NCBI RefSeq assembly: GCF_001294335.1
Contig: NZ_LGKG01000152.1
Span: 1 to 64,000, forward strand
Direction of reading: 5' to 3'
Length of the DNA: 64,000 bases
Source of the DNA: Streptomyces chattanoogensis
Lineage (GTDB): Bacteria > Actinomycetota > Actinomycetes > Streptomycetales > Streptomycetaceae
Numbering within the stretch: position 1 is the first letter of the stretch; each line of letters opens with the position of its first letter. Shown here piece by piece: positions 17,002-25,494 of the stretch. Under the pieces are notes generated by a model. It was not told the origin of the DNA. It saw only the letters and a program-made list of their open reading frames with translations, and did no database searches. The position numbers were made by a program, and so were the translations under genes.

Positions 17002-17038
17002 CCGTCCGTACCGGATGTCGTGCGTGCGGTACGGACGG
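17002..17038. promoter_or_regulatory. Perfect 12-bp inverted repeat in the hydrolase leader
   Basis: CCGTCCGTACCG and CGGTACGGACGG flank a 13-base centre immediately before the hydrolase ATG (16987). A shorter dyad CACACC-GT-GGTGTG follows at 17065-17078. Position and perfection suggest an operator or an RNA leader hairpin for the four-gene operon. Confidence 0.5.
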
Positions 17039-17134
17039 TAGGGAGCGCGACTGGTGGTTGGCGTCACACCGTGGTGTGGACCCGGGAAGTAGCTCCCAGG
17101 TACTACGAGTAGGGGGTACGGACTCAGGCCCGGA

Positions 17135-18694
17135 TCATGTCCGGATCATTTCTGCGCACTTCTCCCCGATCATCATCGTCGTGATGCAGGGATTGACCGC
17201 CGTCAGGAACGGCATCGCCGAGCCGTCGCACACCCGCAGCCCGCTGACCCCCTTGACGCGCAACTGCGGGTCCAGCGGGGCCTCCGGGTCGTCGGCGGCG
17301 CCCATCCGGACCGTACAGGCGGGGTGGTAGACGGTGTTGTGCGTGGTGCGGATGTAGTCGAGGAGGTCGGCGTCGGAGCGGGCGGCGGGGCCGGGGGCGA
17401 GTTCGGTGCCGGCCCAGTCGGCCATGGGCGACTGGGAGATGATCTCGCGGGCCAGGCGCAGGCCGTGGGTCATCACCCGTACGTCGTGCTCATGGGTGAA
17501 GTAGCGGGGATCGACCTTGGGCTTGTCGCGGAAGTCGCGGGTGCGCAGCCGTACGGTCCCCACGGAGCGGGCACGGGTGACGTTCGGGGTGAGGCAGAAG
17601 GCGTTCTCGGAGGTGGGGTAGCCGCGGCGGTAGGTGTTCATGTCGAAGGGCACCGAGCCGTAGTGGAACATCAGGTCGGGGCGGTCCAGGCCGGGTTCGG
17701 TGGTGGTGAAGATGCCGATCTCCCACCACTGGGTGGAGGTGGTGACCATCGGCTGCTTCGCCTCCCACATGATCACGCCCTCCGGGTGGTCCTGGAGGTT
17801 GGCGCCGACACCGGGGGAGTCGACGAGGGGCTCGATCCCGGTGGCGCGGAGATGGGCGGCGGGTCCGATGCCGGAGAGCATCAGCAGCTTCGGGGAGTCG
17901 ATGGCGCCGCAGGAAACGATCACCTCGCGCCGTGCGTTGACTGTGAGGGTGTGGATCAGATCGGGGGAGAGGTAGTCGACGCCCGTGCACCGCAGGGACG
18001 AGTCGAAGCGGAGGCGTCTGGCCTGGACGCCGGTGCGCACCTCGAGGTTGCGGCGGGTGCCCATGACGGGATGGAGATATGAGACCGAGGCGGAGGAACG
18101 GGTGCCGTCGGGACGGCAGTTGATCTGGAACCAGTTCGCGCCGCGGACGACGGTCGTGCCGGTGTTGAACGGCGTGGTGGGGATCCCGGCCGCCGCGCAG
18201 GCCTCCAGGAGGGCGACGCCGCAGGGGTCGTTGGGCGGCACGGTCCGCAAGGTGACCGGGCCGTTGCGGCCGTGGTGGCCGCCGGGAGCGTCATTGGTCT
18301 CCAGGCGCTGGTAGAGCGGGAAGCAGTCGGCCGCGCTCCAGCCCGTACAGCCCGTCGCCGCCCATTCGTCGAGGTCCTCGGCGGGCGCCCAGAAGGCGAT
18401 ACAGGAGTTGTGGGAGGAGCAGCCGCCCAGCACCTTGGCGCGGGCGTGGCGCATGAAGCTGTTGCCGTTCTCCTGCGGTTCGACGGGGTAGTCCCAGTCG
18501 TAGCCCGATGCGAGCAGGCCCATCCACTGGTCGAGGCGGAGGATGTCGGGGTCACCGACGTCGGAGGGCCCGGCCTCCAGTACGCACACGCTGACGCCCG
18601 GATCCTCGCTGAGCCGGGCCGCCACCACCGCGCCGGCGGTGCCGCCGCCGACCACGACGTAGTCGAATTCGTCCGCCTGGGGTTCTTCGGGCAT
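17135..18694 (-). CDS. betA: GMC oxidoreductase, probable choline dehydrogenase
   Basis: The 519-residue flavoprotein has the FAD-binding GGGTAGAVVAARLSE near residue 16 and LEAGPSD. The GMC signatures follow: AKVLGGCSSHNSCIAFW and SCGAIDSPKLLMLSGIGPA. At the C-terminus are the catalytic-site HNTVYHPACTVRMG and the final NPCITTMMIGEKCAEMI. GMC enzymes oxidise alcohols; choline dehydrogenase turns choline into betaine aldehyde. It is the last gene of an operon with an aldehyde dehydrogenase and a permease, which supports the betA call. The gap to the permease is 15 bases, and GGAGG precedes the ATG. Confidence 0.85.
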   Translation of the reverse strand: MPEEPQADEFDYVVVGGGTAGAVVAARLSEDPGVSVCVLEAGPSDVGDPDILRLDQWMGLLASGYDWDYPVEPQENGNSFMRHARAKVLGGCSSHNSCIAFWAPAEDLDEWAATGCTGWSAADCFPLYQRLETNDAPGGHHGRNGPVTLRTVPPNDPCGVALLEACAAAGIPTTPFNTGTTVVRGANWFQINCRPDGTRSSASVSYLHPVMGTRRNLEVRTGVQARRLRFDSSLRCTGVDYLSPDLIHTLTVNARREVIVSCGAIDSPKLLMLSGIGPAAHLRATGIEPLVDSPGVGANLQDHPEGVIMWEAKQPMVTTSTQWWEIGIFTTTEPGLDRPDLMFHYGSVPFDMNTYRRGYPTSENAFCLTPNVTRARSVGTVRLRTRDFRDKPKVDPRYFTHEHDVRVMTHGLRLAREIISQSPMADWAGTELAPGPAARSDADLLDYIRTTHNTVYHPACTVRMGAADDPEAPLDPQLRVKGVSGLRVCDGSAMPFLTAVNPCITTMMIGEKCAEMIRT

Positions 18695-18709
18695 GGCGCC
18701 GCCTCCGGA

Positions 18710-20242
18710 TCAGGGGTGGGGGGTGGTGGAATCGGTCGACCCGGCGGCGTGGGTGGCCAGCACTCCGGTGCGCTTGCGCTGCACGAACCAGTAGTACGCG
18801 AAGCCGCCGAGCGCCACGACGCCGATGAACAGGAAGGCGCCCCAGCGGAGGTACCAGTGCTGCGGGCCGGTGGCGTTGTAGACCGCGGCGCGCGGCCAGG
18901 CGAGGTTGAGGGACATCCCGGCGCCCCAGAGGACGGCGAGGACGTTCACCGGGAGCCCGAACCTTCCCAGCGAGAACCGCCCCTCGACCGGCCGCCATCC
19001 GCCGCGCAGCCGCTGGACCAGCATCGGCAGGGTGACCAGCAGATACGCCAGATAGATCATGATGATCGCGATGCTGGTGATCACGGAGAAGATCTGCGGC
19101 TGATTGACGTTGATGAGGAGGATGGCGACCGCCACCAGGCCGATGATGACGGCCGGCAGCACCGGCGTCTGGAAGCGCGGGCTGACCTTGGCCAGCCGCG
19201 CGGCGGCCGGGAGGTTGTTGTCCCGGGCCATGGCATACGCCAGCCGGATGCTGGCGGTGTGCACCGCCAGCTCGCACACCGTGATCGCGACGACCACACA
19301 CCACAGCACGATCTGCCCGACCGTCGAGCCCAGCGTGGACAGGACGACGTACTGCAGACCGTCCACCGACAGCTCCTTGGCGTGCAGATCGGGCACGGCC
19401 AGCAGGGCGAACAGCAGGATCAGCCCGCCGATGGCGAACGACGCCACCAGGGCGCGCAGGATCGCGCGGGGTGCGTTGCGGCCGGGGTCCTTGGACTCCT
19501 CACCGAGCGACGAGGCCGTGTCGAAGCCGTACATCACATACGCCGAGGCCAGCGACGCGGTCAGAAACGCGCCGAGGTAGCCCAGGTCCTGGCCGGCGCC
19601 CAGACCGAACGTCTCGGTCAGCGCACCGGGGCCGCGGGTGACATGGGCGGCGAGGAGGATGATCAGCACGATCGCGGCGATCAGCTCGATGGCCACGCCG
19701 GCGGAGTTGATCCGCGCCATCAGCTTGACGCCGAAGGCGTTGACCAGCGTGGTGAAGGCGACGAGTACGGTGCCGAGCAGGACGGCGTTGGCCGCCGCAT
19801 CGGTCTGCCCCGTGCCGTCGCCGATGAACTGGAACCACGACGAGATCTGCGGCAGCGTCACCTGATAGGCCAGGGCCACGGCGGACAGCGACACCATCGA
19901 GGCCGTCAGCATCATCCAGCCGCCCAGCCAGCCGACATGCGGGCCGCCCAGCTGCTTGGCCCAGTTGTAGATCGAGCCCGCCACCGGATACCGCGCGGCG
20001 AGCTCGCAGAAGCACAGTGCCACCATCAGCTGCCCGAAGAAGACCATCGGCCACGACCACCAGTACGCCGGACCGCCCTGGCTCACTCCGAAGTAGAACA
20101 GCTGGAAGGTGCCGGTGAGGATGGAGATATAGCTGATACCGGCGGCGAAGGTGTGGAAATTGCCCAGGGTGCGTTTGAGTTCGGGTTTGTAGCCGAGTTC
20201 CGCGAGCGACTCGTCGTCGTGCTCGTGCGCACCGCCGGTCAC
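18710..20242 (-). CDS. APC-family permease, probable choline or amino acid importer
   Basis: The 510-residue protein has about twelve membrane helices. It carries the amino acid/choline transporter opening LGYKPELKRTLGNFHTFAAGISYISILTGTFQLF and later YVMYGFDTASSLGEESKDPGRNAPRAI, which is characteristic of the family that includes GABA and choline permeases. I place the start at GTG 20242, overlapping the betB TGA by four bases with AGAGGTGG upstream; GTG 20251 is possible. Lying between an aldehyde dehydrogenase and a GMC oxidoreductase, it most likely brings in choline for conversion to the compatible solute glycine betaine. That substrate is inferred from context. Confidence 0.85.
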   Translation of the reverse strand: MTGGAHEHDDESLAELGYKPELKRTLGNFHTFAAGISYISILTGTFQLFYFGVSQGGPAYWWSWPMVFFGQLMVALCFCELAARYPVAGSIYNWAKQLGGPHVGWLGGWMMLTASMVSLSAVALAYQVTLPQISSWFQFIGDGTGQTDAAANAVLLGTVLVAFTTLVNAFGVKLMARINSAGVAIELIAAIVLIILLAAHVTRGPGALTETFGLGAGQDLGYLGAFLTASLASAYVMYGFDTASSLGEESKDPGRNAPRAILRALVASFAIGGLILLFALLAVPDLHAKELSVDGLQYVVLSTLGSTVGQIVLWCVVVAITVCELAVHTASIRLAYAMARDNNLPAAARLAKVSPRFQTPVLPAVIIGLVAVAILLINVNQPQIFSVITSIAIIMIYLAYLLVTLPMLVQRLRGGWRPVEGRFSLGRFGLPVNVLAVLWGAGMSLNLAWPRAAVYNATGPQHWYLRWGAFLFIGVVALGGFAYYWFVQRKRTGVLATHAAGSTDSTTPHP

Positions 20243-21708
20243 TCGAACCACCTCTGCGGCCGTGGCGCCGTATTACGCCAGATGTGCTTGGCCTCCTGAT
20301 ACTCCGCCAGCCCCGCCGGTCCCAGCTCGCGCCCGACACCGGACTGCTTCATCCCGCCCCACTCCGCCTGCGGCACATACGGATGGAAGTCATTGATCCA
20401 CACCGTCCCCGCCCGCAGCCGGGCCGCGACCCGGTGCGCCCGCTCGCTGTCCTGCGTCCACACCGCCCCGGCCAGCCCGTACACCGTGTCATTGGCCAGC
20501 GAGACCGCCTCGTCCTCGTCCCGGAACCGCTCCACCGTCAGCACCGGGCCGAACGACTCCTCACGGACGACGGACATGTCCGGGGTGCACTCGTCCAGCA
20601 CCGTCGGCAGGTAGTAGAAGCCGTCCGCCAGCGCCGGATCGTCCGGCGCCGAACCCCCGCAGAGCAGCACGGCGCCCTCGTCCAGCCCGGCCGCCACATA
20701 CGCCTCCACCTTCGCGCGATGCGCGGCCGAGATCAGCGGCCCGGTCCGGGCGGCCTCGTCGAACGGCCCGCCGAGCCGGATCCGCTGCGCCCGCGAGACC
20801 AGCTCGTCGACGAACGCATCGTGCAGATCGTCCTGGACGAGCAGCCGCGCACCCGCCGAACAGACCTGCCCGGAGTGCAGGAAGACCGCCATCAGCGCGT
20901 AGTCCACGGCCGCGTCGAAATCGGCGTCCGCAAAGACGATGTTCGGGTTCTTGCCGCCCAGCTCCAGGGCGATCTTCTTCACCGTGGGCGCGGCCGCGGC
21001 CATGATGCGCCGCCCGGTCGCCAGCCCGCCGGTGAACGACACCATGTCCACCCGCAGATCCTCGGTCAGCGGCGCGCCCACCAGAGCGCCGGTGCCGAGC
21101 ACCAGATTCGCCACACCGTCCGGCAGCCCCGCCTCCTGCAGCAGCCGCATCAGATGCACCGCGGTGTGCGGGGTCAGCTCGCTCGGCTTGAGCACAAACG
21201 TATTGCCGGTGACCAGCGCCGGAGCGACCTTCCAGGCCGTCTGGAGCAGCGGATAGTTCCACGGCGTGATCAGCGCGCAGACACCCACCGGCTCATGCCG
21301 CACCGTGCTGTCCGCCTCCGCCACGCCCGTGTCCACGACCCGGTCGGTACCGCCCGCCGCGCCCAGGTTGCCGAAGTAGCGGAAGCAATTGGCGATGTCG
21401 TCCATGTCGTACGCGCTCTCGACCAGCCGCTTCCCGGTGTCCAGCGACTCCGCCCTGGCCAGCGCGTCCTTGTCCCGCTCCAGCAGCTCGGCGACCCGCA
21501 GCACCAGCCGGCCCCGCTCGGCGGCCGGCGTCCGCGGCCAGGCCCCGTCGTCGAAGGCCACCCGGGCGGCACCCACCGCCGCGGCCGCATCCTTGGGGCC
21601 GCCCTCGTCCACGGTCGCGACCAGCCTGCCGTCCGCCGGACAGCGGATCTCCCGCACCTGACCGTCGGCCGCTGCGGTCCACTGACCCCCGATGAACAGC
21701 TCCGGCAT
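20239..21708 (-). CDS. betB: Aldehyde dehydrogenase, probable betaine-aldehyde dehydrogenase
   Basis: The 489-residue protein has the standard NAD-dependent aldehyde dehydrogenase motifs: the substrate tunnel segment ITPWNYPLLQTAWKVAPALVTGN, KPSELTP, SFTGGLATGRRIM, the general base in LELGGKNPNIVF, and the catalytic Cys in SGQVCSAGARLL. EESFGPVLTV and QSGVGRELGP complete the pattern. The length is normal. ATG 21708 follows GGAGGCCCGACC. It is the first gene of a three-gene operon that would turn choline into glycine betaine, an osmoprotectant. The GMC enzyme downstream makes the aldehyde it would oxidise. Confidence 0.88.
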   Translation of the reverse strand: MPELFIGGQWTAAADGQVREIRCPADGRLVATVDEGGPKDAAAAVGAARVAFDDGAWPRTPAAERGRLVLRVAELLERDKDALARAESLDTGKRLVESAYDMDDIANCFRYFGNLGAAGGTDRVVDTGVAEADSTVRHEPVGVCALITPWNYPLLQTAWKVAPALVTGNTFVLKPSELTPHTAVHLMRLLQEAGLPDGVANLVLGTGALVGAPLTEDLRVDMVSFTGGLATGRRIMAAAAPTVKKIALELGGKNPNIVFADADFDAAVDYALMAVFLHSGQVCSAGARLLVQDDLHDAFVDELVSRAQRIRLGGPFDEAARTGPLISAAHRAKVEAYVAAGLDEGAVLLCGGSAPDDPALADGFYYLPTVLDECTPDMSVVREESFGPVLTVERFRDEDEAVSLANDTVYGLAGAVWTQDSERAHRVAARLRAGTVWINDFHPYVPQAEWGGMKQSGVGRELGPAGLAEYQEAKHIWRNTAPRPQRWFE

Positions 21709-21837
21709 GGTCGGGCCTCCGGTATCCGGTCGCGTACGGTGGCGGTTTCTGCACCGAGAGTAAGTCGGCTGTGGCAGGTTCGCACGGTACGCGGGCCGCG
21801 CGCGTGGGGCCGTCCGGCGGCGCGGGACAATCGGGTC

Positions 21838-22326
21838 ATGCCCACAGAGCCCGCCCCCGAGGTCCGCGCCGCCGGCCCCGCTCCGTACCCGGTCCCCGAC
21901 GCCGCGGCCTATCTGGCCGGCGGCTGGCGCATCGAGCGCACGGTGTACGACCTGCGGTCCGGCACCGAGGGCAGCTTCCGCGGCACGGCCGACTTCCGGC
22001 CCGATGCGGCCGGCGCCGGGCTGCTGCACACCGAGGAGGGCGAGCTGACCTGGGGCGGGGCGGTGCACCCGGCGAGCCGGACGCTGCGCCTGCGGCCACG
22101 GCCGGACGGCACCGCCGAGGTGTTCTTCGCCGACGGCCGCCCCTTCCACGACCTCGATCTGCACACCGGCCGCTGGTGCGCCGTACACCCCTGTGCCGCG
22201 GACCGGTACCGGGGCACCTTCACCGTCGTCACGGCCGGGGAATGGCGCCTGGAGTGGCGGGTCGGCGGCCCGGCGAAGGACCAGCTGCTGCGGTCGGTCT
22301 ACCGGCGGGCCCCGGTCACCCCGTGA
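21838..22326 (+). CDS. DUF6314 family protein
   Basis: The 162-residue cytoplasmic protein has the pattern of a small beta-barrel: AYLAGGWRIERTVYDLRSGTEGSFRGTADFRP, then ELTWGG, ADGRPFHDLDLHTGRW, and a final DRYRGTFTVVTAGEWRLEWRVGGPAKDQLLRSVYRR. It matches the DUF6314 layout I know from actinobacteria, whose function is not known. The gene is divergent from betB (130 bases apart). Its last eleven bases overlap the tail of the convergent methyltransferase gene, so the two transcripts have complementary ends. Confidence 0.75.
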   Translation: MPTEPAPEVRAAGPAPYPVPDAAAYLAGGWRIERTVYDLRSGTEGSFRGTADFRPDAAGAGLLHTEEGELTWGGAVHPASRTLRLRPRPDGTAEVFFADGRPFHDLDLHTGRWCAVHPCAADRYRGTFTVVTAGEWRLEWRVGGPAKDQLLRSVYRRAPVTP

Positions 22327-23224
22327 CCGGCTCCTCGCCTCCCGCGCCCTTGACCGCCCGCAGGGCGAACAGCAACGGCACGATCGGCTCGGACTCCGGC
22401 AGCCGCCACCACCCGTTCCCGTCCGGCACCATCGCCTCGAACCGCTTCCAGGGCAGCACCTCGGTCTCCCGCACCAGCTCGACCGTCAGACCGGCGGCCA
22501 CGACGGCCGAGACGACCTCGCCGAGGCCGTGCCGCCACTCGTAACTGGTCGTCGCGCCCTGCACCGGCGGGCCGTCGGTATAGGTGTGCGGCGTATCGCT
22601 CCGGATCGGGCCGCGGCCCGCCAAGTAGTCGTGACGGAGCAGGAGCTGCTCGCCGTCGGGGCCCGGCGTCGGGCCCAGGGCGTTGAGCAGCGGGTGGAAC
22701 TCCACGAGGTAGAACGTGCCGCCCGGCCGCAGCAACGCACCGACCGTCTCGGCCCAGGCACGCAGGTCCGGCAGGTAGCACAGCGCCCCCTTGCCGGTGT
22801 AGACGACGTCGAAGCGCCGGCCACCGAGGACCTCCACGGCGTGATGGACGTCCGACTCGACGAACTCCACCTTCCGGCCCGCCTCCCGCGCGAGCCGCCG
22901 GGCCTCGGCGACGGACGCGGCCGAGAAGTCCAGGCCCACGGTGTGCGCGGCGCCCCGCTCGGCGAAGGCGGCCGTCTCCGTCCCCAGATGGCACTGCAGA
23001 TGCAGCACATCCCGCCCCGCCAGATCGCCGAGATCCGCCCACTCGAACGGCGCGAACCAGTCCTCCGCGGTCCGCGAACCGTCCAGTCCGTAGAACCGGC
23101 TGGCCACATGGACGGGGGTGCGCGCGTCCCAGTTCGCCCGGTTGGCCCGCACCATCTCCGCCACGGTCGGCGACGCCCCGTGGATCCCTGCCCCGTACGT
23201 CGGCTCACTCTGCTCAGTGGTCAT
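22316..23224 (-). CDS. Class I SAM-dependent methyltransferase
   Basis: The 302-residue protein has a Rossmann methyltransferase core. Motif I is DVLHLQCHLGTETAAFAERGA. It is followed by VGLDFSAASVAEARRLA (the acidic end of strand 2), VEFVESDVHHA, and FDVVYTGKGALCYLPDL with LRPGGTFYLVEFHPLL. This opening, VRANRANWDARTPVHVASRFY, is typical of a common Streptomyces small-molecule methyltransferase group. The substrate is unknown. It converges with the DUF6314 gene and is divergent from the repair gene at 23314, so shared control with either is possible but unproven. Confidence 0.85.
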   Translation of the reverse strand: MTTEQSEPTYGAGIHGASPTVAEMVRANRANWDARTPVHVASRFYGLDGSRTAEDWFAPFEWADLGDLAGRDVLHLQCHLGTETAAFAERGAAHTVGLDFSAASVAEARRLAREAGRKVEFVESDVHHAVEVLGGRRFDVVYTGKGALCYLPDLRAWAETVGALLRPGGTFYLVEFHPLLNALGPTPGPDGEQLLLRHDYLAGRGPIRSDTPHTYTDGPPVQGATTSYEWRHGLGEVVSAVVAAGLTVELVRETEVLPWKRFEAMVPDGNGWWRLPESEPIVPLLFALRAVKGAGGEEPVTG

Positions 23225-23313
23225 CCAGCCCTCCTACCCAGCCCCGAACACGACCCGAACGCCCCGTCCGATTTCCGCCAGCGCCGCTCCGCCGCCTGCC
23301 GCACAGTGGAAGG

Positions 23314-24816
23314 GTGATGAGCGAGGGCAGCAAGTACGAGGCGGTGTGCAGCCGCGATGCGCGATTCGACGGCGATTTCTTCTTCGCCGTCACCACGACC
23401 GGGATCTACTGCCGGCCGAGCTGCCCGGCCACGACCCCCAAGCAGAAGAACGTCCGGTTCTTCCCGACCGCCGCCGCGGCCCAGGGCTCAGGCTTCCGGG
23501 CCTGCCGCCGCTGCCGTCCGGACGCGGTGCCCGGCTCCGCTGAGTGGAACGTCCGGGCCGATATGGTCGGCCGCGCCATGCGCCTGATCGGTGACGGCGT
23601 CGTCGACCGCGAAGGCGTCGCCGGACTCGCCCGGCGGCTCGGCTACAGCGCCCGCCAGGTGCAGCGCCAGCTGAACGCCGAGCTCGGCGCCGGCCCGGTG
23701 GCCCTGGCCCGCGCCCAGCGCTCGCACACCGCGCGGATACTGCTCCAGACGACACCGCTGCCGATCGCCGAGATCGCCTTCGCCTCCGGATTCGCCAGCG
23801 TGCGGCAGTTCAACGACACCATCCGCGAGATCTACGCACTCACGCCCACCCAGCTGCGCACCGCCCGGCCCGGCCGGACCACCCGCTTCGGTCCGGTGGC
23901 GCAGCCGGCCGGCGCGGGCGGCATACCGCTGCGCCTGGCCTTTCGCGGACCGTACGCCGCCGCCGAGGTCTTCGACTACCTCGAACGCCGCGCGCTCACC
24001 GGCATCGAGGAGATCCTCGGCGAGCCCGGCACCCGCACCTACCGCCGCACCCTGCGTCTGCCGGGCGGCTCCGGTATCGCCGAGGTCGACGAGCGGCCGG
24101 GCGGCGGCGCGGAGGGCACCGGCGGCGGCTGGCTGGAATGCCGGCTGCACCTGAGCGAACTGCGCGATCTGACCACCGCCACCCAGCGGATCCGCCGCCT
24201 GCTCGACCTGGACGCCGACCCGTACGCCGTCGCCGACCACCTCAGCCAGGACCCGCTGCTCGCCGCGCTCGTGGCCCAGCGCCGCGGACTGCGCTCGCCC
24301 GGCACCTGCGACGCCCATGAACTCGCCGTACGCGCCGTGCTCGGCCAGCAGGTGTCGGTCCCCGCGGGCCGGAAGCTCGGCAATGCCGTCGTTGCCGCCT
24401 ACGGCGAACCGCTCGCCGAGCCCAGCGGCGGTCTCACCCGTCTCTTCCCCGCCACGGAGGACCTGGCCGGGGCCTCCCTGGCGGAGCTCGGCATGCCCGA
24501 CTCCCGCCGCACCACCCTGCGTACCCTCGCCGCCGCGCTCGCCGACGGCACCGTACCGCTCGACGCCGGAGCCGACCGCGACCAGGCCGAGAAGGAGCTG
24601 CTGAACCTGCGCGGCATCGGGCCCTGGACGGCCGGCTACATCCGGATGCGGGCCCTCGGCGACCCCGATGTGCTGCTGGAGGGCGATGTCGCGGTGCTCG
24701 CCGGGATGCGGAACTCCGGTGCGTCGATGGCCGATTCGGACGCCTGGCGTCCCTGGCGCTCCTACGCCATGCACCACTTCTGGAACGCCAAGGCCCGGCC
24801 GCAGACGGCCGTCTGA
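23314..24816 (+). CDS. Ada-AlkA fusion: methyl-sensor activator plus 3-methyladenine glycosylase
   Basis: The 500-residue protein joins three parts. Residues 1-75 are an Ada N-terminal zinc domain with the four Cys ligands in GIYCRPSCPATT and FRACRRCRPD (Cys33, 37, 64, 67); Cys33 is the expected methyl-phosphotriester acceptor. Residues 80-190 are AraC helix-turn-helix units (EGVAGLARRLGYSARQVQRQL and LPIAEIAFASGFASVRQFNDTIRE). The rest is an AlkA glycosylase with the helix-hairpin-helix LRGIGPWTAGYI and a catalytic-site Asp in LLEGDVAV. It would sense alkylation, activate genes and excise damaged bases. ATG 23317 is an alternative start. Ogt follows 150 bases downstream. Confidence 0.92.
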   Translation: MMSEGSKYEAVCSRDARFDGDFFFAVTTTGIYCRPSCPATTPKQKNVRFFPTAAAAQGSGFRACRRCRPDAVPGSAEWNVRADMVGRAMRLIGDGVVDREGVAGLARRLGYSARQVQRQLNAELGAGPVALARAQRSHTARILLQTTPLPIAEIAFASGFASVRQFNDTIREIYALTPTQLRTARPGRTTRFGPVAQPAGAGGIPLRLAFRGPYAAAEVFDYLERRALTGIEEILGEPGTRTYRRTLRLPGGSGIAEVDERPGGGAEGTGGGWLECRLHLSELRDLTTATQRIRRLLDLDADPYAVADHLSQDPLLAALVAQRRGLRSPGTCDAHELAVRAVLGQQVSVPAGRKLGNAVVAAYGEPLAEPSGGLTRLFPATEDLAGASLAELGMPDSRRTTLRTLAAALADGTVPLDAGADRDQAEKELLNLRGIGPWTAGYIRMRALGDPDVLLEGDVAVLAGMRNSGASMADSDAWRPWRSYAMHHFWNAKARPQTAV

Positions 24817-24873
24817 AGCGGAAATGCGACGTCCGAATTCCGCCAGCAATGCCCCGTGCGAGGCAGCAGGATG

Positions 24874-24958
24874 GGACGTATCGACAAGGACGTATCGACA
24901 GGCACGTGCGACAGATACGTGCGACAGATACGCGCCACAGACAGGAACGAGAGGAACG
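24874..24958. repeat. Short direct repeats between the Ada-AlkA gene and ogt
   Basis: GGACGTATCGACA occurs twice in tandem, then ACGTGCGACAGAT twice. A looser ACAGACAGGAACGAGAGGAAC follows. The tract forms the whole leader of ogt, so it may hold regulator sites; no assignment is possible. Confidence 0.6.
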
Positions 24959-24963
24959 GACCG

Positions 24964-25470
24964 ATGACGGTCTACACCACCATCGACAGCCCCCTGGGGG
25001 AACTGCTCCTGGTCGGCGAGAAGTCGGGCACCGCCACCGGCGGCACCGCCCTCGCCTCGCTGTCCCTCCCCGGCCAGAAGGGCGGCGCCACCGTCCAGGC
25101 CGGCTGGACCGCGGACGCGGACGCGTTCGCCGAGATCGCCGCCCAGCTCACGGCCTACTTCGCCGGCGAGCGCACCGGCTTCGACATCGAGTACGTCACC
25201 GCCGGCACCGACTTCCAGCGACGGGTGTGGACCGCCCTGGACGACATCCCCTACGGCAAGACCTTCAGCTATGGCGAGATCGCCGCGCAGATCGGCGCCT
25301 CGCGGGCCGCGGTGCGCGCCGTCGGCACGGCCATCGGCCGCAACCCGCTGCTCGTCGTCCGCCCCTGCCACCGCGTGCTCGGCGCCAACGGCGCGCTGAC
25401 CGGCTACGCCGGAGGACTGGAACGCAAGGAACAGCTCCTGCAGCTCGAAGGCGTCCTCCCCGCGGCCTGA
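24964..25470 (+). CDS. ogt: Methylated-DNA--protein-cysteine methyltransferase
   Basis: The 168-residue protein has the Ogt/AGT active site VVRPCHRVLGANGALTGYAGGLERKEQLLQLE, in which the Cys of PCHRV takes the alkyl group from O6-alkylguanine. The helix-turn-helix segment IPYGKTFSYGEIAAQIGASRAAVRAVGTAIGRNP matches the DNA-binding part. This is a one-use suicide repair enzyme. It follows the Ada-AlkA gene in the same direction and precedes a 2OG oxygenase by 25 bases, forming a run of alkylation-repair genes. ATG 24964 is preceded by GAGAGGAACGG. Confidence 0.93.
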   Translation: MTVYTTIDSPLGELLLVGEKSGTATGGTALASLSLPGQKGGATVQAGWTADADAFAEIAAQLTAYFAGERTGFDIEYVTAGTDFQRRVWTALDDIPYGKTFSYGEIAAQIGASRAAVRAVGTAIGRNPLLVVRPCHRVLGANGALTGYAGGLERKEQLLQLEGVLPAA

Positions 25471-25494
25471 CCGCACCCCGTCCCGGAGACCCCT

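Noticed and set aside
16077..17123. Second hydrolase-strand open frames in this region
   Set aside because: They are in other frames of the identified hydrolase and show no motif.
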